Assembly (NCBI GenBank): GCA_015523325.1
Contig: WAKO01000022.1
Location: 1 to 37,268 of the forward strand
Origin: Microcaldota archaeon
GTDB taxonomy: Archaea > Micrarchaeota > Micrarchaeia > Anstonellales > J096
Length of the DNA stretch: 37,268 bases
Reading direction: 5' to 3'
Made by a program: the position numbers and the translations under genes. The notes under the pieces were generated by a model. The model saw nothing but the letters and a program-made list of their open reading frames with translations. It was not told where the DNA came from and made no database searches. Below, one piece after another: positions 23,984-30,991 of the stretch; the stretch's first letter is position 1, and each line of letters opens with the position of its first letter.

Positions 23984-25273
23984 ATGGAGTTTCAAGAGGG
24001 AGAAAGATTGGAGTTAAAGCAAACTTTGAGTGATGAGAAAGAAGTTTTAAAGACAGTAACTGCATTTGCCAATACTGCTGGAGGAAAGTTAATTGTAGGG
24101 GTTAATGATAAAGGAAAGGTTGTTGGTATAGATATAGGAGATAATACTATTGAAAACATTTCTAGAAAAATAACTGAATTGATAACCCCTCCTATCTATC
24201 CAAAGATATATGTTGATAATATAGAAGGAAAAAGGATTTTGGTAATAGAGGTTAATGAGAGTGAGCTAAAGCCTCACTTCTACAAAAACATTGCTTATGT
24301 TAGGGTTGGAAAAATAAATAAGCCTTTGAGTTTGGAAAAACTTCTAGAGATGTTGAAAAAAAGGTTAACTAGGGAGAGCTTTGACCAACAACCAAATAAA
24401 TATGCGAAAATTTCTGATATAGATGAAAAATCTGTTATTGACTTTGTAAAAAGAATGGGTAAGAGGTTTAAAGGGTTGAGACAAACTTTGGAGAGTCTAA
24501 AGCTTATTAGGGAAGGTTCTCTTTTGAATGCTTCTATTCTTTTTTTTGGTAAGGAACCTTCTCTTCTCTTTCCTCTTTATGGAATAAAATGTGCGTTGTT
24601 TAAAGGAAATGAGGTTTTTGATATGAAAGTGTTTGAAGATAACATTATGAGGATAATAGACAAAGCATTTAGTTATGTGATTGAGAAGATTCCTAAGAAA
24701 ATAGTTATTGAGGGAACTATAAGAAAGGAAAAACCACTAATCCCAGAAGAAGCAATAAGAGAAGCTATAGTTAATGCAGTGATACATAGGGATTATACTT
24801 ATCCCTCTTCTATATTTATTTCAATATTTGAGGATAGAATTGTAATAAAAAATCCTGGAATGTTGAGAACCCTATCAATAGAAGATTTGTATAAAGAGCA
24901 TATCTCAGAACCAAGAAATCCTCTGTTGGCTGAGCTTGCTTATAGAGCAGGTTTTATAGAGCAGTGGGGAACTGGAACGTTGAGGATAATTAGGGCTACT
25001 AAGCTAGCAGGCTTAAAGACTCCTGAATTTTCTAATGAAAGGGGTTTCTTTACTACTACCTTGTTTATGAGTTCCCCTCAATTAAATGAAAAAGAAAGAA
25101 AAATACTCAGGATGGCAATAAATAAAGGTAGGTTCACTTTTAGAGATGTTAGAAAGAATATAAAAGGAGTTTCAGATAGAATGTTAAGAAAATACATAAG
25201 TAAGTTGGTTAAAGAAGGATTTCTCTTTAGAAAAGGAAGAGGGAAAAATTCATATTACACTATAATTTCCTGA
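23984..25273 (+). CDS. AlbA_2/HATPase_c_4/winged-helix protein (COG2865-like)
   Basis: A 429-aa protein of the RecG-related, Schlafen-AlbA_2 type (COG2865). N-terminal AlbA_2 domain (about 5-120; GERLELKQTL, KTVTAFANTAGGKLIVGV, AYVRVGKINKPL), a middle region ending in a GHKL-type HATPase_c_4 domain (PEEAIREAIVNAVIHRDYT, FEDRIVIKNPGML, QWGTGTLRI), and a C-terminal winged helix (about 365-429; FTFRDVRKNIKGVSDRMLRKYI). Such proteins are usually called transcriptional regulators. The gene lies alone between perfect 57-bp direct repeats, and its stop codon TGA is the first three bases of the first TGAAC half-site of the right copy. Autoregulation or cassette mobility are both possible. Confidence 0.85.
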   Translation: MEFQEGERLELKQTLSDEKEVLKTVTAFANTAGGKLIVGVNDKGKVVGIDIGDNTIENISRKITELITPPIYPKIYVDNIEGKRILVIEVNESELKPHFYKNIAYVRVGKINKPLSLEKLLEMLKKRLTRESFDQQPNKYAKISDIDEKSVIDFVKRMGKRFKGLRQTLESLKLIREGSLLNASILFFGKEPSLLFPLYGIKCALFKGNEVFDMKVFEDNIMRIIDKAFSYVIEKIPKKIVIEGTIRKEKPLIPEEAIREAIVNAVIHRDYTYPSSIFISIFEDRIVIKNPGMLRTLSIEDLYKEHISEPRNPLLAELAYRAGFIEQWGTGTLRIIRATKLAGLKTPEFSNERGFFTTTLFMSSPQLNEKERKILRMAINKGRFTFRDVRKNIKGVSDRMLRKYISKLVKEGFLFRKGRGKNSYYTIIS

Positions 25274-25322
25274 ACCTTTTATGAACCATCCCTGAACTTA
25301 ACCATTAGTTCAGTAAGTGTTC
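25266..25322. repeat. 57-bp direct repeat, right copy (phased TGAAC array)
   Basis: Perfect copy of 23891-23947, offset by 1375 bp. Half-sites TGAAC at 25271, 25282 and 25293 and GTTCA at 25308 and 25319. It contains the last codons and stop of the AlbA_2 gene and ends 17 nt before the TatD gene's stop on the other strand. Confidence 0.92.
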
Positions 25323-25339
25323 AGTAATTATGATTTCAT

Positions 25340-26059
25340 TTAATCAATTACTTCTGGTCTTCTTAGGTTTAGGGCATAAAATGCATTTATTGTAGTTTGT
25401 CTTTTAACTTCAGCTTCCTCCACTTCTTTTACTTCACTTATATATGCTATTGATTCAAATATTTTTTTAGGAGTTTTTCCAACATAAGGAAAGTCTGTTT
25501 CAACCACCAACCTTTCTAATGGAGTTTCTTTAATTACTTTTTTTCTCTCTTTGGAGTGTAAGAATACTATTGAAAAGTATGCATCAAACTCCTCAAGAAT
25601 TGTTTTTGAGATTTTTAAAGAAGAGGAATAAAAATGAAACACCACTTTATTATCAAATCTATTCTTTTTTAGAACTTCTATTATCTTCTCAATGCTCTTT
25701 CTGCTGTGGATTACTATAGGTTTATCAAGGTTTTTAGCTATCCTTATCTGGGATTCAAAGGCATAGTATTGCTTTTTTATTTGCTCTTCTCTTTTTCCCC
25801 AATGGAAATCCAAGCCTATCTCTCCAATAGCATATTTTGTGTGTTCTTCAATAAACTTCAAGTGTTGGTCTATTTCCTTTTTTGTTAATCTTTGAGCTTC
25901 TTGGGGAGCTATTCCAATATAGTATATGTGACTTTTCATTTTTTCAACTATTTCCTTATTTACTTCTATGGAATAACCAGATATGAATGGGGTTATGGAG
26001 TGCTTTTTGAAAAGCTTTAAATCACTGTGTTTTGCATGCGTATGGAAATCAACCACCAT
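25340..26059 (-). CDS. TatD-family metal-dependent hydrolase
   Basis: A 239-aa TIM-barrel hydrolase of the TatD family (metal-dependent DNases and relatives). Metal ligands appear in order: HTH in VDFHTHAKH, Glu in AIGEIGLDFHW, His in VIHSRKS, His in VVFHFYS and Asp in VVETDFPYVG. Length and motif order are typical. The biological substrate is unknown; archaeal members are often annotated only as predicted hydrolases. It lies 4 nt downstream of the P-type ATPase gene and is probably co-transcribed with it. Its 3' end is next to the right repeat of the AlbA_2 cassette. Confidence 0.88.
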   Translation of the reverse strand: MVVDFHTHAKHSDLKLFKKHSITPFISGYSIEVNKEIVEKMKSHIYYIGIAPQEAQRLTKKEIDQHLKFIEEHTKYAIGEIGLDFHWGKREEQIKKQYYAFESQIRIAKNLDKPIVIHSRKSIEKIIEVLKKNRFDNKVVFHFYSSSLKISKTILEEFDAYFSIVFLHSKERKKVIKETPLERLVVETDFPYVGKTPKKIFESIAYISEVKEVEEAEVKRQTTINAFYALNLRRPEVID

Positions 26060-26063
26060 TTTC

Positions 26064-28565
26064 TCACGATTTTGTTAAATATGAAATTTTCTTTTTTGCT
26101 TCTTCAAATATTAGAATGGAAGATGAAAGGAGGAAAACTTCTATCCATTCATTTGGAGAAAGAGGTTTTGTGTTTAGTATCTCTTGTGTGATGGGTAGGT
26201 AATTAATAGAAATTTGAATTAGAGCCATTACAATTATTGTTATTATTAACCACTTGTTTTTAGTTAATCCCTCATAAAATGGAGATTTTAATGACCTTGA
26301 ATTTAATGCATTGAATAGTTGAAAGAATACAAAAGTGTTAAAGCTTAATGCAACTGCTTTTTCTAAGTCATAGTTGTATATCATAAAAACATAGAAGACC
26401 AAATTTGCTATATACAATGAGCTTGCAACTATGTTGAGTATTATGGGTTTTGTTAGTAAATGTTTTCCTTTTCTTGGTGGGGATTCCATCACTTCTCTCT
26501 TTGGTTTTTCAAATCCTAAGCTTAAACCAGGAGGTCCATCCATTATTATATTTATCCAAAGAAGTTGGAGAGGCGTTAGTGGGAAAGGGGCTTTTGCAAT
26601 CAATGCTAATAAAGTTAGTATTATGGCTGAGAGATTTGCTGTAAATTGAAATCTAATAAAGTTTATTATATTGTTTATTAAGTTCCTTCCGTATTTTATG
26701 GCTTTTACCAATGTGTAGAAATTGTTATCTAATAAAATTAAGTCTCCTACTTCTTTTGAAACATCACTTCCTCCCCCCATAACTACTCCCACATGAGCTT
26801 TTTTCAAAGCCAAAGCATCATTAACTCCATCTCCAGTTACTGAGATTATGTGTCCTTTTGCTATTGCCACTTCAACTATCTTTAACTTACTTTCTGGAGT
26901 TGAGCGTGCTATTACTCCCGCATCTTTAATCTTTTCATAAAGCTCTTCTTCTCCTAAATTTTCTAGCTCTTTCCATTCGTAAACTTTTCCTTCTATCCCA
27001 ACTCTTGTTGCAACAGCTTTAGCAGTCTTTTTATTATCTCCAGTAAGCATTATCACTTTTATTCCAGCTCTCTTTAGTTGTTTTATAGCCTCTTCCACAT
27101 TCTCCTTTTCTTTGTCTGAAAAAGCCAAAAAACCTATTAGGGTTTCTTTCTTCCCCCTCTTTTTTGAGACAGCTATTACCCTATAACCTCTACTAGCTAA
27201 AGAATCTGCAACTCCTTTCCAATCTTTCAGAGCTTTTTCTTTTTTAACCTCTTTTCCTTCCATCACATGAGTAGAGCTTTCCCAAATTATTTCATAAGCC
27301 CCTTTCTTAAAAACCACTCCTTCTTCATCCAAAAAAAGCGAATATTTTTTTGATGGATCAAATGGAATTAACTTCCCTTTTTTTCTTTTCTTCTTCCCTC
27401 CTAACTCTTCAAATGCTCTTACTATTGCAACATCTATATCATCTCCTATTATATTTTCCCCCTCCTTTTTAGCACTACTAGAGAGAACAGCATATTCCAA
27501 TGTTTCATCTAGTTTATAGTCACCTATAGAGAATAATTTTCCTTTTGAGAATATGAATATCAAACCAAGCTTTCCTTCAGTTATTGTCCCTGTTTTATCA
27601 ACCCCCAATAAATCAATGTTTCCTATTGTTTCTACAGAAGAGACTTTTTTTACAAGGGCGTTATTCTTTGCCATGTATATTACTGAGAGAGTTAGCATTA
27701 TTGTTAGTACAGCTGCGAGCCCTTCTGGAACAGCTGCAACAGCTAATGTTATTGAATACAAAAATATCTCGTATATCTCTCTCTTTTGAAAATAGCCAAT
27801 TATGAATACAGTTAAGACTAGGAGAAGGGAAAGGATTGAAATACCTTCCCCTATTTTATTTAGGTTTTTCATTAGAGGGGTTTTCTCTTCTTTTATCTCT
27901 TCCAAGCCTTTAGCTATCTTTCCTAATTCAGTATTCTCCCCAATTGCGAATACAACTGCTTTTCCTTCTCCTTTTACGATATAGCTTCCAGCAAATACAA
28001 CATTAAACCTCTCTGCTAAAGGTGTGTTTCTCTTAACCCTTCCTGGCCTTTTTCCAACAGGATAGCTTTCCCCTGTTAAATGGGATTCATCACTATGAAG
28101 GTTGTGGCTCTCTATAACTATTGCATCTCCTCCAACAAAACCTCCTGATTGTAGTATGAGAACATCTCCTGGAACCAATTCCTCAACAAACACCTCCTTT
28201 ATCTTCCCTCCTCTTAAAACCAACACCTTTTTTCGAGTCATTTCCTTAAGCTTCTCCAAGCTTGAGTCTGCCTTTACCTCTAAAAATGTACTAAAACCTA
28301 TGCTTATAGCTACAGCAATAAATATTGCTATTGCCTCAAGCTCTTCTCCAAGCAAAAAGCTTATTAAACTAGCTAAAAGGAGGAGCCATAGTATGGTGTT
28401 TTCAAATTGTTCTAGGATTATGTGGAGGAGAGTTCTCTTCTTTTGTGTTTTTAGGATGTTTAATCCATACTCCTCTCTTCTCTTCCTAACTTCATCTTCA
28501 CTTAAACCTTTTTTTGGATCAACCTTTAGTTCTTTTAAGGCTGTATTTAAGTCAAGGTAATACAT
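26064..28565 (-). CDS. P-type cation-transporting ATPase (P2-like)
   Basis: An 833-aa cation pump with the full P-type layout: N-terminal cation-ATPase domain, actuator with LTGESYPVG, phosphorylation site DKTGT (Asp323), nucleotide-binding domain with FKKGAYEI, and hinge VIMLTGDNKKTA and VTGDGVNDALALKKA. Membrane helix 4 keeps the acidic PEGL motif of calcium-type pumps, and helix 6 has WINIIMDGPPG. These features suggest a P2-type pump for Ca2+ or a related cation, but specificity cannot be fixed. It is the first gene of a minus-strand pair with the TatD hydrolase. A second, diverged P-type ATPase lies 2.4 kb away on the other strand. Confidence 0.92.
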   Translation of the reverse strand: MYYLDLNTALKELKVDPKKGLSEDEVRKRREEYGLNILKTQKKRTLLHIILEQFENTILWLLLLASLISFLLGEELEAIAIFIAVAISIGFSTFLEVKADSSLEKLKEMTRKKVLVLRGGKIKEVFVEELVPGDVLILQSGGFVGGDAIVIESHNLHSDESHLTGESYPVGKRPGRVKRNTPLAERFNVVFAGSYIVKGEGKAVVFAIGENTELGKIAKGLEEIKEEKTPLMKNLNKIGEGISILSLLLVLTVFIIGYFQKREIYEIFLYSITLAVAAVPEGLAAVLTIMLTLSVIYMAKNNALVKKVSSVETIGNIDLLGVDKTGTITEGKLGLIFIFSKGKLFSIGDYKLDETLEYAVLSSSAKKEGENIIGDDIDVAIVRAFEELGGKKKRKKGKLIPFDPSKKYSLFLDEEGVVFKKGAYEIIWESSTHVMEGKEVKKEKALKDWKGVADSLASRGYRVIAVSKKRGKKETLIGFLAFSDKEKENVEEAIKQLKRAGIKVIMLTGDNKKTAKAVATRVGIEGKVYEWKELENLGEEELYEKIKDAGVIARSTPESKLKIVEVAIAKGHIISVTGDGVNDALALKKAHVGVVMGGGSDVSKEVGDLILLDNNFYTLVKAIKYGRNLINNIINFIRFQFTANLSAIILTLLALIAKAPFPLTPLQLLWINIIMDGPPGLSLGFEKPKREVMESPPRKGKHLLTKPIILNIVASSLYIANLVFYVFMIYNYDLEKAVALSFNTFVFFQLFNALNSRSLKSPFYEGLTKNKWLIITIIVMALIQISINYLPITQEILNTKPLSPNEWIEVFLLSSSILIFEEAKKKISYLTKS

Positions 28566-28619
28566 ATTGCCCCCTGCTTATTTTGTATTAATATTCCTTA
28601 TTTATAGTTTTTTGCTTTT

Positions 28620-29117
28620 TTATTTATTTTTAGCATTCTTTTTTCTTCCTCTTCTCAAAGTTAGTGCAGCTAGGGAATAGAAGGTGTCAAAAATAATTAA
28701 AGTAATTAGAGCACTTAGAACATAAAAGCTTGGATTACTTAAGTAAAGAAAAAATAATCCTAATGGTAGAATAGGTCTTTTTCCTATCTTTTTGTCTATT
28801 AGCTCATCCCCTATTGATAAAATTAATGAGAGTAAAAAATAAGGAATATTAACCTCTCCAATTTTTAGCAAAAAACCAAAAAGAGTTGAGAGGAAGTTGA
28901 GGAATTGTGTTGGTCTCTTTGTTTTTCCTAGCACAGCAACTCCTAATGCTGTTCCAAATACAAATTCTGGAAAATTTAGTGCTAAGAGGAGAAGTAAAAA
29001 ACTAGAGATTATGCTTAAATATATACTTGATTTTTCTTCTTCCTTTACCAAGTCCAACCATTTTACTAAAAAACCAGCTACTCCAGAAATAAAATATATT
29101 ATGAAGTTGTTTATCAT
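28620..29117 (-). CDS. Hypothetical polytopic membrane protein
   Basis: A 165-aa protein with about five hydrophobic segments and a basic C-terminus (LRRGRKKNAKNK). Short polar loops carry KTKRPTQ and a conserved-looking SIGDELIDKKIGKRP between helices 3 and 4; the Asp/Glu there could be functional. I do not recognise the family. The gap to the P-type ATPase is 54 nt on the same strand. The opposite strand carries tRNA-Lys, starting 120 nt above. Confidence 0.65.
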   Translation of the reverse strand: MINNFIIYFISGVAGFLVKWLDLVKEEEKSSIYLSIISSFLLLLLALNFPEFVFGTALGVAVLGKTKRPTQFLNFLSTLFGFLLKIGEVNIPYFLLSLILSIGDELIDKKIGKRPILPLGLFFLYLSNPSFYVLSALITLIIFDTFYSLAALTLRRGRKKNAKNK

Positions 29118-29200
29118 TTTTTACCTCTTGTTTTTTAAACACTTATTTTTCTTCAAAAGGATTGTAATAAAAATTCTTTGGAATTGGGAGAGGTTAGTTA

Positions 29201-29209
29201 TATTTAAAA
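29201..29209 (+). promoter_or_regulatory. TATA-like box of tRNA-Lys (CTT)
   Basis: TATTTAAAA lies about 33 nt before the tRNA 5' end, matching an archaeal promoter with a short leader. No comparable AT-rich box occurs between this tRNA and tRNA-Leu. Confidence 0.5.
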
Positions 29210-29237
29210 TGTTGCGCTAAAATAATTATGCTGTGTG

Positions 29238-29312
29238 GGGCCTGTAGCTCAGCCTGGTTAGAGCGCCCGGCTCTTAACCGGGAGGTCATGGGTTCAAATC
29301 CCATCAGGCCCG
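29238..29312 (+). tRNA. tRNA-Lys (anticodon CTT)
   Basis: Acceptor GGGCCTG/CAGGCCC, D stem GCTC/GAGC, anticodon stem CCCGG/CCGGG with loop CTCTTAA, T stem ATGGG/CCCAT, discriminator G at 29312. It heads a second tRNA-Lys, repeat cluster, tRNA arrangement that parallels the one at 17381-17755. Confidence 0.95.
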
Positions 29313-29510
29313 TTCCTTAAGCATACAAAGCTACCAAAACTTAGAAAGGCCTAAGCCTTGGGAACCTCCTAAGGGCCTTTTTGGAGGGTCCACGGGGGGT
29401 ACGGCCCAAAAAAGCATCTAGTAACCTAAGCTCCGGGAACCTTGGAAGACCTCTCTGGAGGGTCCACGGGGGGCACGGCCCCGTGAAGGAGGGTTCAGAG
29501 AGGGTTCTTG
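29313..29510 (+). repeat. GC-rich hairpin repeat cluster C (between tRNA-Lys and tRNA-Leu)
   Basis: Two units of the family. The first (about 29341-29407) has CACGGGG, loop GGTACGG and a truncated right arm CCC followed by AAAAAAGCATCT, the same truncation and linker seen in clusters A and B. The second (about 29430-29486) has an intact CACGGGG/CCCCGTG stem (29465-29485). Here GGAGGGTTC is replaced by GGAGGGTCC. The cluster ends about 20 nt before tRNA-Leu. No protein gene is supported. Confidence 0.88.
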
Positions 29511-29594
29511 GCAGGGGTCGCCAAGCGGTCAACGGCGCTGGACTTAAGATCCAGTCCCTCAGTGGGTTCGTGGGTTCGAATCCCACCCCCTGCA
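29511..29594 (+). tRNA. tRNA-Leu (anticodon TAA)
   Basis: Acceptor GCAGGGG/CCCCTGC, anticodon stem CTGGA/TCCAG with loop CTTAAGA, long variable arm (TCCCTCAGTGGGTTC), T stem GTGGG/CCCAC around TTCGAAT, discriminator A at 29594. No intron. The repeat of the next cassette begins in its last bases (TGCA). Confidence 0.95.
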
Positions 29595-29656
29595 AATTTT
29601 ATAATTTTTTGCACAATATGCTGTGCAAATTTTCTGAATTTTTGCACAATATTTTT
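29591..29656 (+). repeat. Two 33-bp tandem units upstream of the DUF4143 gene
   Basis: Units 29591-29623 and 29624-29656 match at 27 of 33 positions. Shared parts are TGCAAATTTT and TTTTTGCACAATAT; 33 bp is three helical turns at 11 bp. A TTGCACA/TGTGCAA palindrome spans the boundary. The second unit runs into the TTTTTAAAT promoter-like box about 25 nt before ATG 29682. The first unit starts in the tRNA-Leu 3' end. Confidence 0.8.
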
Positions 29657-29681
29657 AAATTAAGGGAGTGAATATCTTAAT

Positions 29682-30893
29682 ATGGATATAAAAGAAATAA
29701 TCTATGAGTTGAACCCTCATTGGGAAAAAGGTTTTTTTTATAATTATGAGAGAAAGAGAAAGGAGTTTCTTGTGCTTAGAAAGGAATTGAATTCTCCTCT
29801 GATAACTGCTCTTTATGGACCTAGAAGGACAGGAAAAAGCGTTTTGATAAAACAGCTTATAGATTATTTAATAAAGGAAGGAATTAAAAGAGAAAGAATA
29901 TTATACTTTAGTTTTGACCTACATAAAAAAGACATACTAACCATTGTTAAATCTTATAGGGAGATGTTTTCACATAACTTTAGGAGAGGTAGGTTTTTTA
30001 TTTTCTTGGATGAGGTGCAAAAGCTCCATAATTGGAGTGAGGAGTTAAAGCATTTATATGATGTATATGATAGGAATGTTAAGATATTTGTTACAGGAAG
30101 TTCTTCATTAAAGATAAAAAAAGGTTCGGAGAATCTTGCTGGAAGGATTAGAAAGTTTATGTTAAATGTTATGAGTTTTGATGAATATTTAGAATTTAAA
30201 GGAATAGAGGTAAAAACCGAGGAGGAGTTTAATAAGTATTTATATAGGCAATTGCCTTATTTGATTTTAAATGATGAGGATCCTTCTACTTATATAAAGG
30301 AGATAGTTGAAAAATACATCTATGAAGATATAGCTTTTGAAGGGATAAGGAACCCTTCTCTAATGGAAGACATATTTAGGATAATTGTTAGGAGCCCAGG
30401 ACAAATAATAAAGATTTCTGATTTGAGCGATGATTTAGAAGTAAGTAGAAATACATTAAGCTATTATTTCTCTGTTTTAGAGGAAAACTTACTAATAAGG
30501 AAGCTTTATAATTTTTCAAAAAACGCCAGAAAGATAGAGGTAAGATCAAAAAAGTATTATCCCTTTTATCCCAATCTATGTGTTTATTCATCTCCACTTT
30601 ACCCCGAATTGTCATTGATTTATGAAACTTATGTTGCAAATGTTTCAAATGCGTCCTACTTTTATAATAAAGGAGGGAATGAAATAGATTTTATTGTTGG
30701 AGAAAGTTTGGAAGTAGGTATAGAGTCAAAGGCAAAAAACGTTATTAAAGATAAGGATATCAAGACCTTAATAAAAAATCCTTTAAATCTAAAAAAAAGG
30801 GTTGTTGTTCATAAAGAGAATTCAAAAATCTTGTCAAAAAGGAAGGATATAGTGTTTGTTCCTATTAAAAACTTCAATATGCGGCTTTTATAA
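29682..30893 (+). CDS. AAA ATPase with winged helix and DUF4143 domain
   Basis: A 403-aa protein of the AAA_14/DUF4143 family. Walker A GPRRTGKS at residues 46-53, Walker B FFIFLDEVQKL near 110, sensor-like FVTGSSSLKI, a winged-helix segment near 240-275 (KISDLSDDLEVSRNTLSYYF), then the C-terminal DUF4143 part with NEIDFIV and VGIESKAK, a PD-(D/E)xK-like nuclease pattern. The family is abundant and patchy in archaea; its function is unclear. It is preceded by GGGAGTGA and a promoter-like box. The stop codon lies within a TTTTATAATTTTT block that is also found in the upstream repeat. Confidence 0.9.
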   Translation: MDIKEIIYELNPHWEKGFFYNYERKRKEFLVLRKELNSPLITALYGPRRTGKSVLIKQLIDYLIKEGIKRERILYFSFDLHKKDILTIVKSYREMFSHNFRRGRFFIFLDEVQKLHNWSEELKHLYDVYDRNVKIFVTGSSSLKIKKGSENLAGRIRKFMLNVMSFDEYLEFKGIEVKTEEEFNKYLYRQLPYLILNDEDPSTYIKEIVEKYIYEDIAFEGIRNPSLMEDIFRIIVRSPGQIIKISDLSDDLEVSRNTLSYYFSVLEENLLIRKLYNFSKNARKIEVRSKKYYPFYPNLCVYSSPLYPELSLIYETYVANVSNASYFYNKGGNEIDFIVGESLEVGIESKAKNVIKDKDIKTLIKNPLNLKKRVVVHKENSKILSKRKDIVFVPIKNFNMRLL

Positions 30894-30932
30894 TTTTTGG
30901 TAACATACTGTTCAAAATTTTCTGAATTTTTA
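30884..30932 (+). repeat. Downstream imperfect repeat of the DUF4143 cassette
   Basis: It shares two blocks with the region before the gene, in the same order and nearly the same spacing: TTTTATAATTTTT (29597 and 30886) and TTTTCTGAATTTTT (29630 and 30918). The bases between are similar but diverged (TACTGTTCAAA against ATGCTGTGCAAA). The TAA stop of the ATPase gene lies inside the first block. Confidence 0.7.
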
Positions 30933-30991
30933 GGGATGAGGTTTCTACAAATCTCTAATAATTTAAAACCCCTTGAGGATAAATTGAATAG

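Noticed and set aside
29341..29595. 84-aa minus-strand and 96-aa plus-strand ORFs over tRNA-Leu and cluster C
   Set aside because: They overlap a complete tRNA and the hairpin repeats, and have no ribosome-binding site. The composition comes from the repeats.
29591..29656. CRISPR repeats of about 33 bp
   Set aside because: Only two imperfect, directly abutting copies without spacers.
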